64,000 nucleotides of DNA from an uncultured Saprospiraceae bacterium (GTDB lineage Bacteria > Bacteroidota > Bacteroidia > Chitinophagales > Saprospiraceae): contig CAJQRD010000054.1 in the NCBI GenBank assembly GCA_905480605.1, positions 1-64,000 on the forward strand, in the 5' to 3' direction. The notes below the pieces were generated by a model. The model saw nothing but the letters and a program-made list of their open reading frames with translations. It made no database searches and was not told the DNA's origin. The translations under genes were made by a program, and so were the position numbers. Positions 1-8,756 of the stretch are shown one piece after another. Each line of letters starts with the position of its first letter. Positions within the stretch are counted from its first letter, which is position 1.

Positions 1-1025
1 TCACAAATTTCAACCAACGCGGTAGTTGTAACATCACCACCTTTCAAATCAAAAGACTCACTAAGAAAGCAACCTGATGCTGTAGTAACTAACACACTAT
101 AATTTCCTTGAGCATCATTGGGTGTCAATTCTAAGCTAGAAGCCACTTGTCCAACCAAAGCTATCCCATCAAGATACCATTGGTAAATACTGGTAGCTTC
201 ATCTTCTAAAAATAATATTATTTCTTCATCACAGATATCACCTATAATATCTGTAAATGGCACTTCAAACTCTGACTTTTCTGCTATTGTAATCCTGTCA
301 AAATAAAAATATGGCTCTTGCATATAGTTTGGATTACCTGCACATCCAGGACCAATCACCAATACGGGAAAGTCCTCTGTTGGCGTAAATTCGAAAATCA
401 CATTTATCCATTCATCCCTTCCTGAAATTTCCAAAGACCCTAATTCAACAAAATCAGAGCCATTAGTTGGACATCCAAAGTTTTCATTGCCTTGACCAAA
501 AGGAATACTATTATTTTCACGTCCACCAAAGATTGAGAAAGTAAATGTTTCACTTGAAGGGTCTGAATGAAATCCAACGAACAAATCTAATCGATATTCT
601 ACATCAGCCTCTAAAGGCCGTATCAATCGACTACCAGTATATTCTTTAAAATTAGGTTGATCACGTCTCCCATCTCTAAAACCAATCGCACCCTCTCCGT
701 CAGGAAAAGGCATTGGTGTCGTATAACCTAACCACCAAGGAGATGTAATTCCACATGTATGCATATAATCTGTTGTGGCTAATGAAGCCTGAATCCAACT
801 GTCAGCACAGTCTAAACGAGATCCATCTTGAGGACAACAGCTCATTTCCTCAAATGATGGATTTGGAATTAACGATTGTGGTAATAAATCCTCACAAGTA
901 CAGTCGTCATCATTCAAATCTATTAAACCATCACCGTCATTATCTAATGCATCATTACAAATCTCTTGTGAAATTATAGTTGTAAAGGAGCAAACTGATA
1001 ACAATATGACTATGAAGTTCTTCAT
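1..1025 (-). CDS. Secreted surface protein, 5' part only (runs off left edge)
   Basis: An open frame of 341 codons starts at an ATG at 1023-1025 and continues without a stop past base 1. Residues 1-20 form a signal peptide (MKNFIVILLSVCSFTTIISQ). Directly after it lies a Cys-bracketed Asp/Asn-rich calcium-binding-like loop (NDALDNDGDGLIDLNDDDC), of the kind that follows the signal peptide in many Saprospirales extracellular proteins. Next is a PNPSFEE motif and a beta-rich carbohydrate-binding-like domain with the phrase SPWWLGYTTP, then an Ig/PKD-like segment (YQWYLDGIALVGQ). The missing C-terminus would be expected to hold a T9SS sorting tail; this is inference. Function is unknown, probably cell-surface adhesion or glycan binding. 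It is divergent from the next gene. Confidence 0.8.
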   Translation of the reverse strand, partial: MKNFIVILLSVCSFTTIISQEICNDALDNDGDGLIDLNDDDCTCEDLLPQSLIPNPSFEEMSCCPQDGSRLDCADSWIQASLATTDYMHTCGITSPWWLGYTTPMPFPDGEGAIGFRDGRRDQPNFKEYTGSRLIRPLEADVEYRLDLFVGFHSDPSSETFTFSIFGGRENNSIPFGQGNENFGCPTNGSDFVELGSLEISGRDEWINVIFEFTPTEDFPVLVIGPGCAGNPNYMQEPYFYFDRITIAEKSEFEVPFTDIIGDICDEEIILFLEDEATSIYQWYLDGIALVGQVASSLELTPNDAQGNYSVLVTTASGCFLSESFDLKGGDVTTTALVEIC

Positions 1026-1138
1026 CTATATATTAAAAACGATTTATGGTACAATATAAGTATAATACTATACTCTTGAAAATAAGATCTTTTAAATTCA
1101 TTTTTTTAGTAATTTAATGTTGTATAAACAAAGACACC

Positions 1139-2260
1139 ATGCAAATAAGGCTATTCTTACTAATTATAATATCTTTCTATATCTGTTCATGCCAAAATGA
1201 ATCAAAGGTGGGTACTGAAAACACCACCGTCAATACTCAGGAAAAGACAACACCTGCACAGTTAAAAATAGATTTGGATTTGGCACAAGCCAACCGCTTG
1301 GCCTTATTACCTCTAGCGTGCATCCAGACTCCACTGCCTTACAAAGCGGGGCTGGTCATTGAAAAAGAGTCTGACCTGCAAATGCCACAAGTTCACCATC
1401 CAGCTTTCTATGGTTGTTTTGATTGGCATTCAGCGGTTCATGGTCATTGGTCATTGGCCTATCTTATGAAGACTTTCAAAGATTTAGAAGGCAGAGATCA
1501 AGCTAGAAAAATGCTACATGAAAATTTGACAAAAGAAAACATTGAAAAAGAAGTAGCTTACTTTTCACTAAATTCTAATACCAAATCATTTGAACGTACA
1601 TATGGATGGGCGTGGGTTTTGAAATTACAAGAAGAGTTGTATACATGGGATGATGAAGATGCAAAACTATGGTACAATAACCTTAAACCGTTAGCTGATT
1701 ACATATCAGATGCTTATCAAAGTTACTTACCCAAATTGGTCTACCCTATTAGAGTTGGTGAACATAGCAATACTGGCTTTGGGTTAAGTTTTGCTTATGA
1801 TTATGCCCAAACTGTTGGAGATAATAAATTAAAAGAAATTATTGAAACAAGTGCAAAGCGTTTCTATCTCAATGATTTAGATTGCCCCATTAATTACGAG
1901 CCAAGTGGATATGATTTTCTATCACCGTGTTTACAAGAAATGGATATTATGCGCAAGGTACTATCAGAGGATGATTTTACCCATTGGGCTAACGCATTTT
2001 TACCTGGGTTATTTGATCAAACTTTAAAGTTAGAGCCTGGCAGAATTAATGATAGATCTGACGGAAAACTGGTTCATCTTGATGGCCTAAATTTCTCAAG
2101 AGCATGGTGTCTTTACAGTGTCAAGTCATCCCCTTTTGTAAAAACCATCGCAGACGAACATCTCAAATTTTCACTAGACAATATTACAGATGATGATTAT
2201 GCAGGGCAACATTGGTTAGCCTCTTTTGCATTGTACGCCTTCAAAGCCAAGTCCCAATAA
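1139..2260 (+). CDS. DUF2891 family lipoprotein
   Basis: A 373-residue protein. The N-terminus is hydrophobic and ends in a Cys at about residue 18 (FYICSCQNES), consistent with lipidation and export. The block HPAFYGCFDWHSAVHGHW at about residues 87-104 is the hallmark of the DUF2891 family. The remainder is helical, with many Trp and His residues, and resembles the alpha/alpha toroid type of glycan-active or structural proteins; no biochemical role is established for the family. The following Nramp-like gene starts one base after this stop, so the pair is probably one transcript. The family call is from recognised motifs; function is unknown. Confidence 0.82.
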   Translation: MQIRLFLLIIISFYICSCQNESKVGTENTTVNTQEKTTPAQLKIDLDLAQANRLALLPLACIQTPLPYKAGLVIEKESDLQMPQVHHPAFYGCFDWHSAVHGHWSLAYLMKTFKDLEGRDQARKMLHENLTKENIEKEVAYFSLNSNTKSFERTYGWAWVLKLQEELYTWDDEDAKLWYNNLKPLADYISDAYQSYLPKLVYPIRVGEHSNTGFGLSFAYDYAQTVGDNKLKEIIETSAKRFYLNDLDCPINYEPSGYDFLSPCLQEMDIMRKVLSEDDFTHWANAFLPGLFDQTLKLEPGRINDRSDGKLVHLDGLNFSRAWCLYSVKSSPFVKTIADEHLKFSLDNITDDDYAGQHWLASFALYAFKAKSQ

Positions 2261-2261
2261 T

Positions 2262-3443
2262 ATGAATTTGAAAAAATATTTTGGACCGAGCACATTAATT
2301 GCAGCTGCCTTTATAGGTCCTGGAACAATTACAACTTGTACAATTGCTGGTGTAAAATCTGGCTATACACTTATTTGGGCTATGGTATTTTCTACACTTG
2401 CTACTATGATTCTACAGGAGATGTCAGCCAGGTTAGGATACACCACTCAAAAAGGGTTAGGCGAAGCCATAAACTCTAAATTTGATTCTGGAATTAAAAG
2501 ATATTTAACTTTCACCTTGGTTATTTCTGCAATTCTTATTGGAAATGCAGCCTATGAAGCTGGTAATTTATCAGGAGGAACACTGGGTATGGACCTCATC
2601 TTTGGTGAGTTTAAATATTGGGTTTTAATTCTTGGAGCTATTAGTTTTGCTTTACTGTATATTGGAAAGTACAAATGGATAGAAAAGATACTTATCACGT
2701 TAGTCATTGCAATGAGTATAAGCTTTTTATTAACGGCAATAATTGTTAAACCTGACTTGGGAGATGTTTTTAGAGGATTCATTCCTTCCAATCTAAATAA
2801 AGAAAACTTGTTATTGATCATGGGTATAATCGGAACCACTGTTGTTCCCTACAATCTTTTCTTGCACGCATCTACCATTTCCAAGAAGTGGAAAAACACT
2901 GCCAATTTAAAGGATATTCGAACAGAAAATAACGTTTCAATTCTATTAGGTGGTCTAATTTCTATGTTAATCATAATTACTGCTGGCGCAAATAAGGCTG
3001 CTCTTACAGATGTCAATTCAGCCAAGGACTTAGCATTACAACTTCAGCCATTGGTTGGTGATAGTGCAAAAATATTAATGGGTATAGGATTAATGGCAGC
3101 AGGTTTAAGTTCTGCATTGACAGCTCCTCTAGCTGCGGCGTATGCTGCAAAAGGTCTATTCGGCTGGAGTGAAAAGTCAATTCAATTTAAAAGTGTCTGG
3201 ATGGCCATTTTGGGTATTGGAGTTACCTTTTCTTTACTAGGATTTAAATCAATTACAATTATCAAGTTTGCCCAAATTGCAAATGCATTATTGCTACCTC
3301 TTATTGCTACTTTCTTAATTTTCTTGTGCAATGACAAGCAGTTGTTAGGTAAAAATGTAAATACAAATACCAGTAATATATTGGGCGGGGTAATTATTTT
3401 GATAACGCTGATGTTGTCAATTAAGACATTCTTGATAATCTAA
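2262..3443 (+). CDS. Nramp-like transporter with non-canonical metal-site motifs
   Basis: Integral membrane protein of 393 residues with about 11 hydrophobic segments and the Nramp (COG1914) fold pattern. The ATG at 2262 is chosen because it lies one base after the upstream stop; an in-frame start at 2226 would overlap that gene and add a polar 12-residue tail. In classical Mn/Fe Nramp proteins helix 1 has DPGN and helix 6 has MPH. Here helix 1 reads GPGT (residues 19-22) and helix 6 reads VPYN (195-198), so the Asp, Asn, Met and His of the canonical motifs are all replaced. The protein is therefore a distant relative whose substrate may not be Mn or Fe. Translational coupling to the DUF2891 lipoprotein is likely. 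Confidence 0.8.
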   Translation: MNLKKYFGPSTLIAAAFIGPGTITTCTIAGVKSGYTLIWAMVFSTLATMILQEMSARLGYTTQKGLGEAINSKFDSGIKRYLTFTLVISAILIGNAAYEAGNLSGGTLGMDLIFGEFKYWVLILGAISFALLYIGKYKWIEKILITLVIAMSISFLLTAIIVKPDLGDVFRGFIPSNLNKENLLLIMGIIGTTVVPYNLFLHASTISKKWKNTANLKDIRTENNVSILLGGLISMLIIITAGANKAALTDVNSAKDLALQLQPLVGDSAKILMGIGLMAAGLSSALTAPLAAAYAAKGLFGWSEKSIQFKSVWMAILGIGVTFSLLGFKSITIIKFAQIANALLLPLIATFLIFLCNDKQLLGKNVNTNTSNILGGVIILITLMLSIKTFLII

Positions 3444-3470
3444 TAAAGGAGTTTCTATTCACTATAAATA

Positions 3471-4983
3471 CTACAAGGCAGGCATAAATTTACTCATCAT
3501 ATGTTGCCAACCTGGATAAGGTTTATACTCTAAAGCTATCTTATTTTTTCCATTGGCTTTACAGCTACAAAGAACAGATTTATTATCTCCGTAAGCTTGC
3601 CAATCTGAAATTACTGTACAATTATAATTAGCATAAATATTTGATTTGACCTGCTCATACACTCTACTTCTACTTGATAAATAATCCGTTTCAACAAAGT
3701 AAAATTCTTCAAAATTCACCTTGTTAAAATCACGCTCGTTATGTATTGGATAAAAAGGTCTCTCCATTGATGCAAACCAAACATCAGGCATTCCAACAAT
3801 TGGCAACTCTTCATTACTTGCATTGTTTTGTATAAATGATATAAAGTTTGAAAATTCAAAATCTTTATGCTTTGAATAAACAGCTGCATAGTAAGTTGTA
3901 CAAATCAAAACAAATGAAACTAAAAACGGGCGTAATTTACCAATGGCAGAATAAGTGTAAAAATATAGCATCAGAACTACTGGCGCAAGATAAATAAAGT
4001 AGTTCCTGATTTCTACGTGTAATAAATGTAGAGATTAATAAAACAACCAATAATATAAATAATAACGGGTTATCCCTATAAAGTTTGTTCTTAAAATAAA
4101 TATAAACAGTAGTAGCAAACAAGGTAAATTCTGGCAAATGATAATACCAATTATAATCTGTAAAATAGGCTAAAATATAGTTATTGACTGGCGAAACCAT
4201 ATCCGTCTTACTGCTCACTATCTTATGCAAAATACCCAAACTAAAAAATTCATGATGTAATGCAAAATAGATAAGTGCACCAGTAAAAAAGCCAATGAAT
4301 GACATCAAAGCTGGGTTAACAAACAACTTCAAATAAGGTTTGCTAACTGAAGATTTCCCTAAGCAATGCTTTTGCATGTATATGAAATAGGACAAATAAT
4401 AGAATAAGGTAATGCACCCCATAATATGTGACTCAATCGCCAATACACTGATTATCCCAGCAAGAAAATAATGTTTCCTTATAAAAAAAGAAAACCAACA
4501 GACATTAAAAACAAAGTAAATACATCAGTTCTACCCGTATGCGCTGCAAAAAAATATGGTGGGAATAGAGGCAATAATAAAGGAAGTAGCTTAGACATCT
4601 TATTAAATGACACAGGTAAAATCTTCAATATTTCATACCAAATAAACGCTGTAAAAAAATCATTGCCTAATTGAAAAGGAAAATATTCGCCTCTGTCCAA
4701 CCAACAATATTAAAAAAAAACTACCGCTTATAAAGAAATAGATCTTTCCGAATAACTGACCCGTAAATACGCCTTCCTGATCTAGGAAAGTAAGATCTTG
4801 GTCAACTCCCAGGTTTACCATATTCCATGCATTGGATATTGTCCAACTATCATCTTCATAATAAATATTATAGTATGTATGAAGTGTATAATATGCCACA
4901 CAAGTAATGATACAAACCACCCAAAAGAATAATTTATCAAAACCAATTACATTAGAGGTATAATCTTTATTACTAAAAATCAT
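3471..4983 (-). pseudogene. Decayed multi-pass GT-C/ArnT-like glycosyltransferase
   Basis: Four overlapping open pieces in alternating frames together read as one polytopic protein. The start is the ATG at 4983, with a first helix and a luminal acidic block (YEDDSWTISNAWNM) typical of GT-C lipid-linked sugar transferases. Breaks are seen near the A9 run at 4712-4720, again around 4680-4700 (the conserved-looking GWTEANIF lies in a third frame), at the A7 run at 4483-4489, and near 4000-4012, where the frame moves into the C-terminal periplasmic part ending at 3471. At least three indels are needed to restore it, so no product is expected. The family assignment rests on topology and short motifs only. 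Confidence 0.7.
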
Positions 4984-5437
4984 CTCATCTTTATTGTCTC
5001 ATCTCCAAGCAACACTTGATTTCTGAGTATAATTGGTAAGTTTTGGTAGTTTTCTAAATGTTCTATTCAAATCAAAAAATTAAAATCCAAATTGTTGTAA
5101 TACTAATTAAGTCTAACTGCGTCTTTTATGTTCTTTATTTCCAACGAATATTTTTCCACCATACTTAACGCAGTTCTTGTTTTATTATTTAAAAATTATC
5201 ATTTAAAATACTAGCTGTCATTATTACTTTCGGTTTATAATAACATAACCACAATCTAGTTTTGAAAATAAAAACAAATAATAAGCGTTAGATTAACAAA
5301 AAAATAAAAAATGGAATTGAAGTGCATGACCTGTATTGTTTTCCTAGAGGAATGTCTGCTTGTCTCGAATGTTTTGTACCTGGGAATTTACTATAGCTTA
5401 ACTTCTGTGGTGAGCGTTAAAGCATAAGTTTTTGTGG
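4984..5437. other. Gene-free intergenic stretch
   Basis: About 450 bases of AT-rich sequence between the decayed glycosyltransferase and the UPF0158 gene. I see no open frame with coding character, no tRNA-like fold and no strong terminator. Short fragments on the minus strand (around 5300-5400) could be eroded coding sequence, but nothing is recognisable. Confidence 0.5.
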
Positions 5438-5851
5438 TTAATAATTGTAATCTTTGATAAATAATTCTGCAACATAATCCTCATACTGTTCGGCTTTGAA
5501 TAAGCTCCAATGTTGCTTTATATCAGGACGACTTTCTAGAATTTGCAAAAAATTTCGGGTCGGTTTTTTACGATTAAGGCCGCTACTCAATTCTTTTCCT
5601 AATTCATCATCAGTCATCTCCAACAAAAAATTCTTCATTACCCAAATCATATCTTGTGTAGGCATAGGCTTACATTTGATATACCTGCTAATTTTGCCTT
5701 CTAATTGGCTAACTAGCACTTGATTCTCAGGCGTATCGATTTTCGAAATTTCAATTTCGGTAAGCTCACGACTTGCGCGGTGAACGTAGCAAATGTAATC
5801 TTTAGCAAGAAACTTCGAAACTTCCTTTACCAATTCATGAGGTGATAACAT
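5438..5851 (-). CDS. UPF0158 family protein
   Basis: A 137-residue soluble acidic protein. The N-terminal part (YICYVHRASRELTEI) and the C-terminal block RKKPTRNFLQIL followed by QHWSLFKAEQYEDYVAE match the pattern of the UPF0158 family, whose role is unknown. The ATG at 5851 is preferred over a TTG at 5869 because a promoter core TACTTTTG occupies 5867-5874. The gene lies downstream of the symporter gene in the same direction and may have its own promoter. No catalytic residues can be proposed. Confidence 0.7.
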   Translation of the reverse strand: MLSPHELVKEVSKFLAKDYICYVHRASRELTEIEISKIDTPENQVLVSQLEGKISRYIKCKPMPTQDMIWVMKNFLLEMTDDELGKELSSGLNRKKPTRNFLQILESRPDIKQHWSLFKAEQYEDYVAELFIKDYNY

Positions 5852-5866
5852 TATTAAAAATTTGTG

Positions 5867-5874
5867 CAAAAGTA
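5867..5874 (-). promoter_or_regulatory. Putative Bacteroidota -7 element upstream of UPF0158 gene
   Basis: The minus strand reads TACTTTTG, an exact match to the TAnnTTTG consensus. It lies 15 bases before the chosen ATG. No convincing -33 TTTG is present at the usual spacing. Confidence 0.4.
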
Positions 5875-5875
5875 G

Positions 5876-7369
5876 TTAATTATGTGGTCTCGTGCTTGCT
5901 CCACCCTTTTTAGTTAGAAACATTAATCCTACAAATGTTATCAAACCATTAACTGCTAATATTGTAAATCCAAATTTTAATCCTCCAAACAGTGATTCAG
6001 AGTAATTATCCAATAATGCTGAGAGTATTGGAGACAGTAGAACAACTATCCAGACCCACTTGTCATGAATAATTCGTTTTGTAAATAAACCAAATGCAAA
6101 CAATCCCAGCAATGGTCCATAAGTATAACCTGCTGCTTTTAACAATCCATTTATTACAGCATCATTATTTACTACTTTGAGAACCATTATTCCCAGAAAC
6201 AATACGACGGTAAAGGCAACATGTACTTTTAATCTGGTAGCAAATTTTTGCTTTTCTGTTCTTTCACTTTTCTCAAAATTTAGAAAGTCCACACAAAACG
6301 AAGTAGTTAATGAGGTTAATGCAGAATCCGCACTTGAATATGCGGCAGCTACCAATCCTAATATAAAAATTACTCCTACAAAAGAAGGTAGGTTATTCAA
6401 TGCTATCAATGGAAACAGTTGATCTGTACTGGTAGGTATTTCAATCCCTTTTGCATTTGCAAAAACATATAACATCGCGCCTAAAGTTAAAAACAGAAGA
6501 TTTGCAAAAACCAAAATTATACTAAACACCAACATGTTTTTCTGAGCATCTTTTAAAGATCTACATGTTAGATTTTTTTGCATCATATCTTGATCCAATC
6601 CCGTCATCACAATAGTTATTAAAGCTCCAGAAAGGAATTGCTTGAAAAAATTATTATTATCTGCCCATCCGTTTTCAAAGAAAAACATCTTAGACATACC
6701 TGCTTTTTGAATTTCGGAACGTACATCCAAAAGCGAAATATCTAAACTGTTAGCGATATAATAAACAGTCATTGCCACAGCTGCTAACATTGTAATAGTT
6801 TGCAATGTATCAGTCCAAACAATCGTCTTTATTCCACCTTTAAACGTATATACCCAAATTAAAAGTAAAGTGATGATTACTGTAATTTCAAATGATACCC
6901 CAAGTGGTTCAAGAACAAAAGGATGCAAAACCATTGTCATCAAAAATAGTCTGAATGAGGCACCAATAATACGGGACAAAAGAAAAAATAACGCCCCCAT
7001 CTTATATGAAACGATACCAAACCTTTGTTCAAGATACTCATAAATTGAAAGCAGGTTTAATTTATAATACAAGGGAAGGAGTACTTTCGCTATAAAAACA
7101 TATCCCAATAAGTAACCAAATACAACTTGCATGTATGAATAAGCCATATTTAGTCCATCAGCTCCTACCTTACCTGGAACAGATAAAAATGTTGCGCCAG
7201 ACAACGAAGCACCAATCATCCCAATAGCAACCAAAAGCCAAGGAGATTTTTTATCCGCATTGAAGAAAGTATGCGTATTGGCACCTTTGCTTGTAAAATA
7301 TGATACTGTGTATAACACTAAGAAGTAAAGTGCAATGGTAATAATCAGAACTGTAGGAGTAACACCCAT
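5876..7369 (-). CDS. Sodium:solute symporter (SSS family)
   Basis: A 497-residue inner-membrane protein with about 13 hydrophobic helices, the normal size for the SSS family (COG0591), which couples import of a sugar, vitamin or acid to sodium. The segment GMIGASLSGATFLSVPGK near residues 51-68 matches the helix-1 sodium-site region of this family, and WTDTLQTITM and AAAYSSADSALTSLTTSF (about residue 340-360) match its helix 5 and helix 8 signatures; the latter Ser/Asp/Ser cluster normally binds the ion. The substrate cannot be told from sequence. The gene begins nine bases after the deacetylase stop, so the two are probably cotranscribed. Confidence 0.9.
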   Translation of the reverse strand: MGVTPTVLIITIALYFLVLYTVSYFTSKGANTHTFFNADKKSPWLLVAIGMIGASLSGATFLSVPGKVGADGLNMAYSYMQVVFGYLLGYVFIAKVLLPLYYKLNLLSIYEYLEQRFGIVSYKMGALFFLLSRIIGASFRLFLMTMVLHPFVLEPLGVSFEITVIITLLLIWVYTFKGGIKTIVWTDTLQTITMLAAVAMTVYYIANSLDISLLDVRSEIQKAGMSKMFFFENGWADNNNFFKQFLSGALITIVMTGLDQDMMQKNLTCRSLKDAQKNMLVFSIILVFANLLFLTLGAMLYVFANAKGIEIPTSTDQLFPLIALNNLPSFVGVIFILGLVAAAYSSADSALTSLTTSFCVDFLNFEKSERTEKQKFATRLKVHVAFTVVLFLGIMVLKVVNNDAVINGLLKAAGYTYGPLLGLFAFGLFTKRIIHDKWVWIVVLLSPILSALLDNYSESLFGGLKFGFTILAVNGLITFVGLMFLTKKGGASTRPHN

Positions 7370-7378
7370 TTTTTGGCC

Positions 7379-8680
7379 TTATTTTGAATCTAAGGTATTA
7401 TTATTTTTTAGATTAGCCATAGATAGTATTTTTTCATAGACTTCTTGCCACCCTGACCATCCTTCAGTATTGTAAAATGATGAATTATGCCAAATAAGAC
7501 AGACCGTACCTCCGACCTTCTTTGTGTTTTCTATAATAACTTCTGATTTATCAAGAGCAGCTTGTTTACTTAATTTCTCATAGTTTTTAAGTGTAACATC
7601 CATCAATTGAAAAGAATGCACTTTTAGTGATGTTGTTTTATCTTCATCAAGATCATACCATCGAAAAGCTTTAGATGTACCTGCTCTAAAACCTGAACGA
7701 TCGGGATAACCCATTGAGAAATCATCCTTAATCCCAACTTTCAAAAGTGACTTATAAGTCTTTGGAAACTCAAGCCTTACAAAATGCTGCCTTGAAGAAG
7801 TCACTTTTAAATTTATAACCTTCTCCAAATCACTTTTCTCATTTTCAATTTTAGCAGGTATATAATTTGAAGCATATGAAGGATGAATACCTACATTTCC
7901 AAATTTTGCCAATGTAGAAATCTTATTTATAAATGAAGGATGGGAACAATCAAATGACTTATCAAAATGACCTCGCTTTGCAGTTAATATAAAGCTTTGT
8001 AAAGGTAAATTCAGTTTTTTATGCAATGCTATTATAAACTCAAAGCTATCATATGGATCAGTCTTTAAAAATCGATCCTTAAGTCTTTGCAAGTTAAGTG
8101 AAATCAAGTCTCTAAAAAATGACCCTGCGCGTACAAACAATGGCTTCTCCGCATATGCATAAATATGATCAATATCAACTGTAGATTTGAACTCAAATTT
8201 TGAATCAGTGATAAGCTCTAGCTTGTATTTACTTTCAAGTTCTTTTTGAAGTTTACAAAACCAATAATCAACTACAGGTTTTTCAAGTAAATCTTTCTTA
8301 AACAAAATACTCTTATTAGAACTGAATCGTCCATGAGCATCTTTTTCAAAAGAACCATACTCTTCTACCCTAGCCAATAAATAAAATGCAGCGGCGAAAA
8401 TATCGAAGCTGCCTTGATCATTGTTAAAATTTAATTCTTCTTCTATTCCAGGAATTTGCTTTATCTCAAAATTCTTAAAATATTCAGATTGCGGAATAGT
8501 AATAACATCTCCCATTAGATCTTGGGAGTAATTAAGTTTTAGTACTTCTTTAGCTTCAAGGAAGTAATTTCTATCATTGGTAATCTCATAATTACAATAG
8601 AGAAATTTATAACATAGGAAACCTAGAACATATTCCAGTTTGGGCGAATCTGATAGTGTATATACTATGAGTGTATTCAA
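7379..8680 (-). CDS. Polysaccharide deacetylase family protein with DUF7033-type N-terminus
   Basis: A 433-residue protein. The first 200 residues resemble the N-terminal domain found on Bacteroidota deacetylase-like proteins. The NodB-like part begins around FKSTVDIDHIYAYAEKP, where Asp residues stand at the place of the metal-binding DD pair. GNVGIHPSYAS supplies a likely metal-binding His, and MGYPDRSGFRAGTS matches the conserved arginine block. No signal peptide is visible, so it may be cytoplasmic. Initiation appears to be at TTG (8678-8680): no ATG occurs in frame between the upstream TAA stop and residue 56. Substrate unknown. It shares a transcript with the symporter downstream. Confidence 0.75.
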   Translation of the reverse strand: MNTLIVYTLSDSPKLEYVLGFLCYKFLYCNYEITNDRNYFLEAKEVLKLNYSQDLMGDVITIPQSEYFKNFEIKQIPGIEEELNFNNDQGSFDIFAAAFYLLARVEEYGSFEKDAHGRFSSNKSILFKKDLLEKPVVDYWFCKLQKELESKYKLELITDSKFEFKSTVDIDHIYAYAEKPLFVRAGSFFRDLISLNLQRLKDRFLKTDPYDSFEFIIALHKKLNLPLQSFILTAKRGHFDKSFDCSHPSFINKISTLAKFGNVGIHPSYASNYIPAKIENEKSDLEKVINLKVTSSRQHFVRLEFPKTYKSLLKVGIKDDFSMGYPDRSGFRAGTSKAFRWYDLDEDKTTSLKVHSFQLMDVTLKNYEKLSKQAALDKSEVIIENTKKVGGTVCLIWHNSSFYNTEGWSGWQEVYEKILSMANLKNNNTLDSK

Positions 8681-8756
8681 AAATTAATCTTTGTTATTAT
8701 CATATAAAAATTACCTGGTTTCAAAAACAATTCAGTTATATAACACAGGAAACAAA

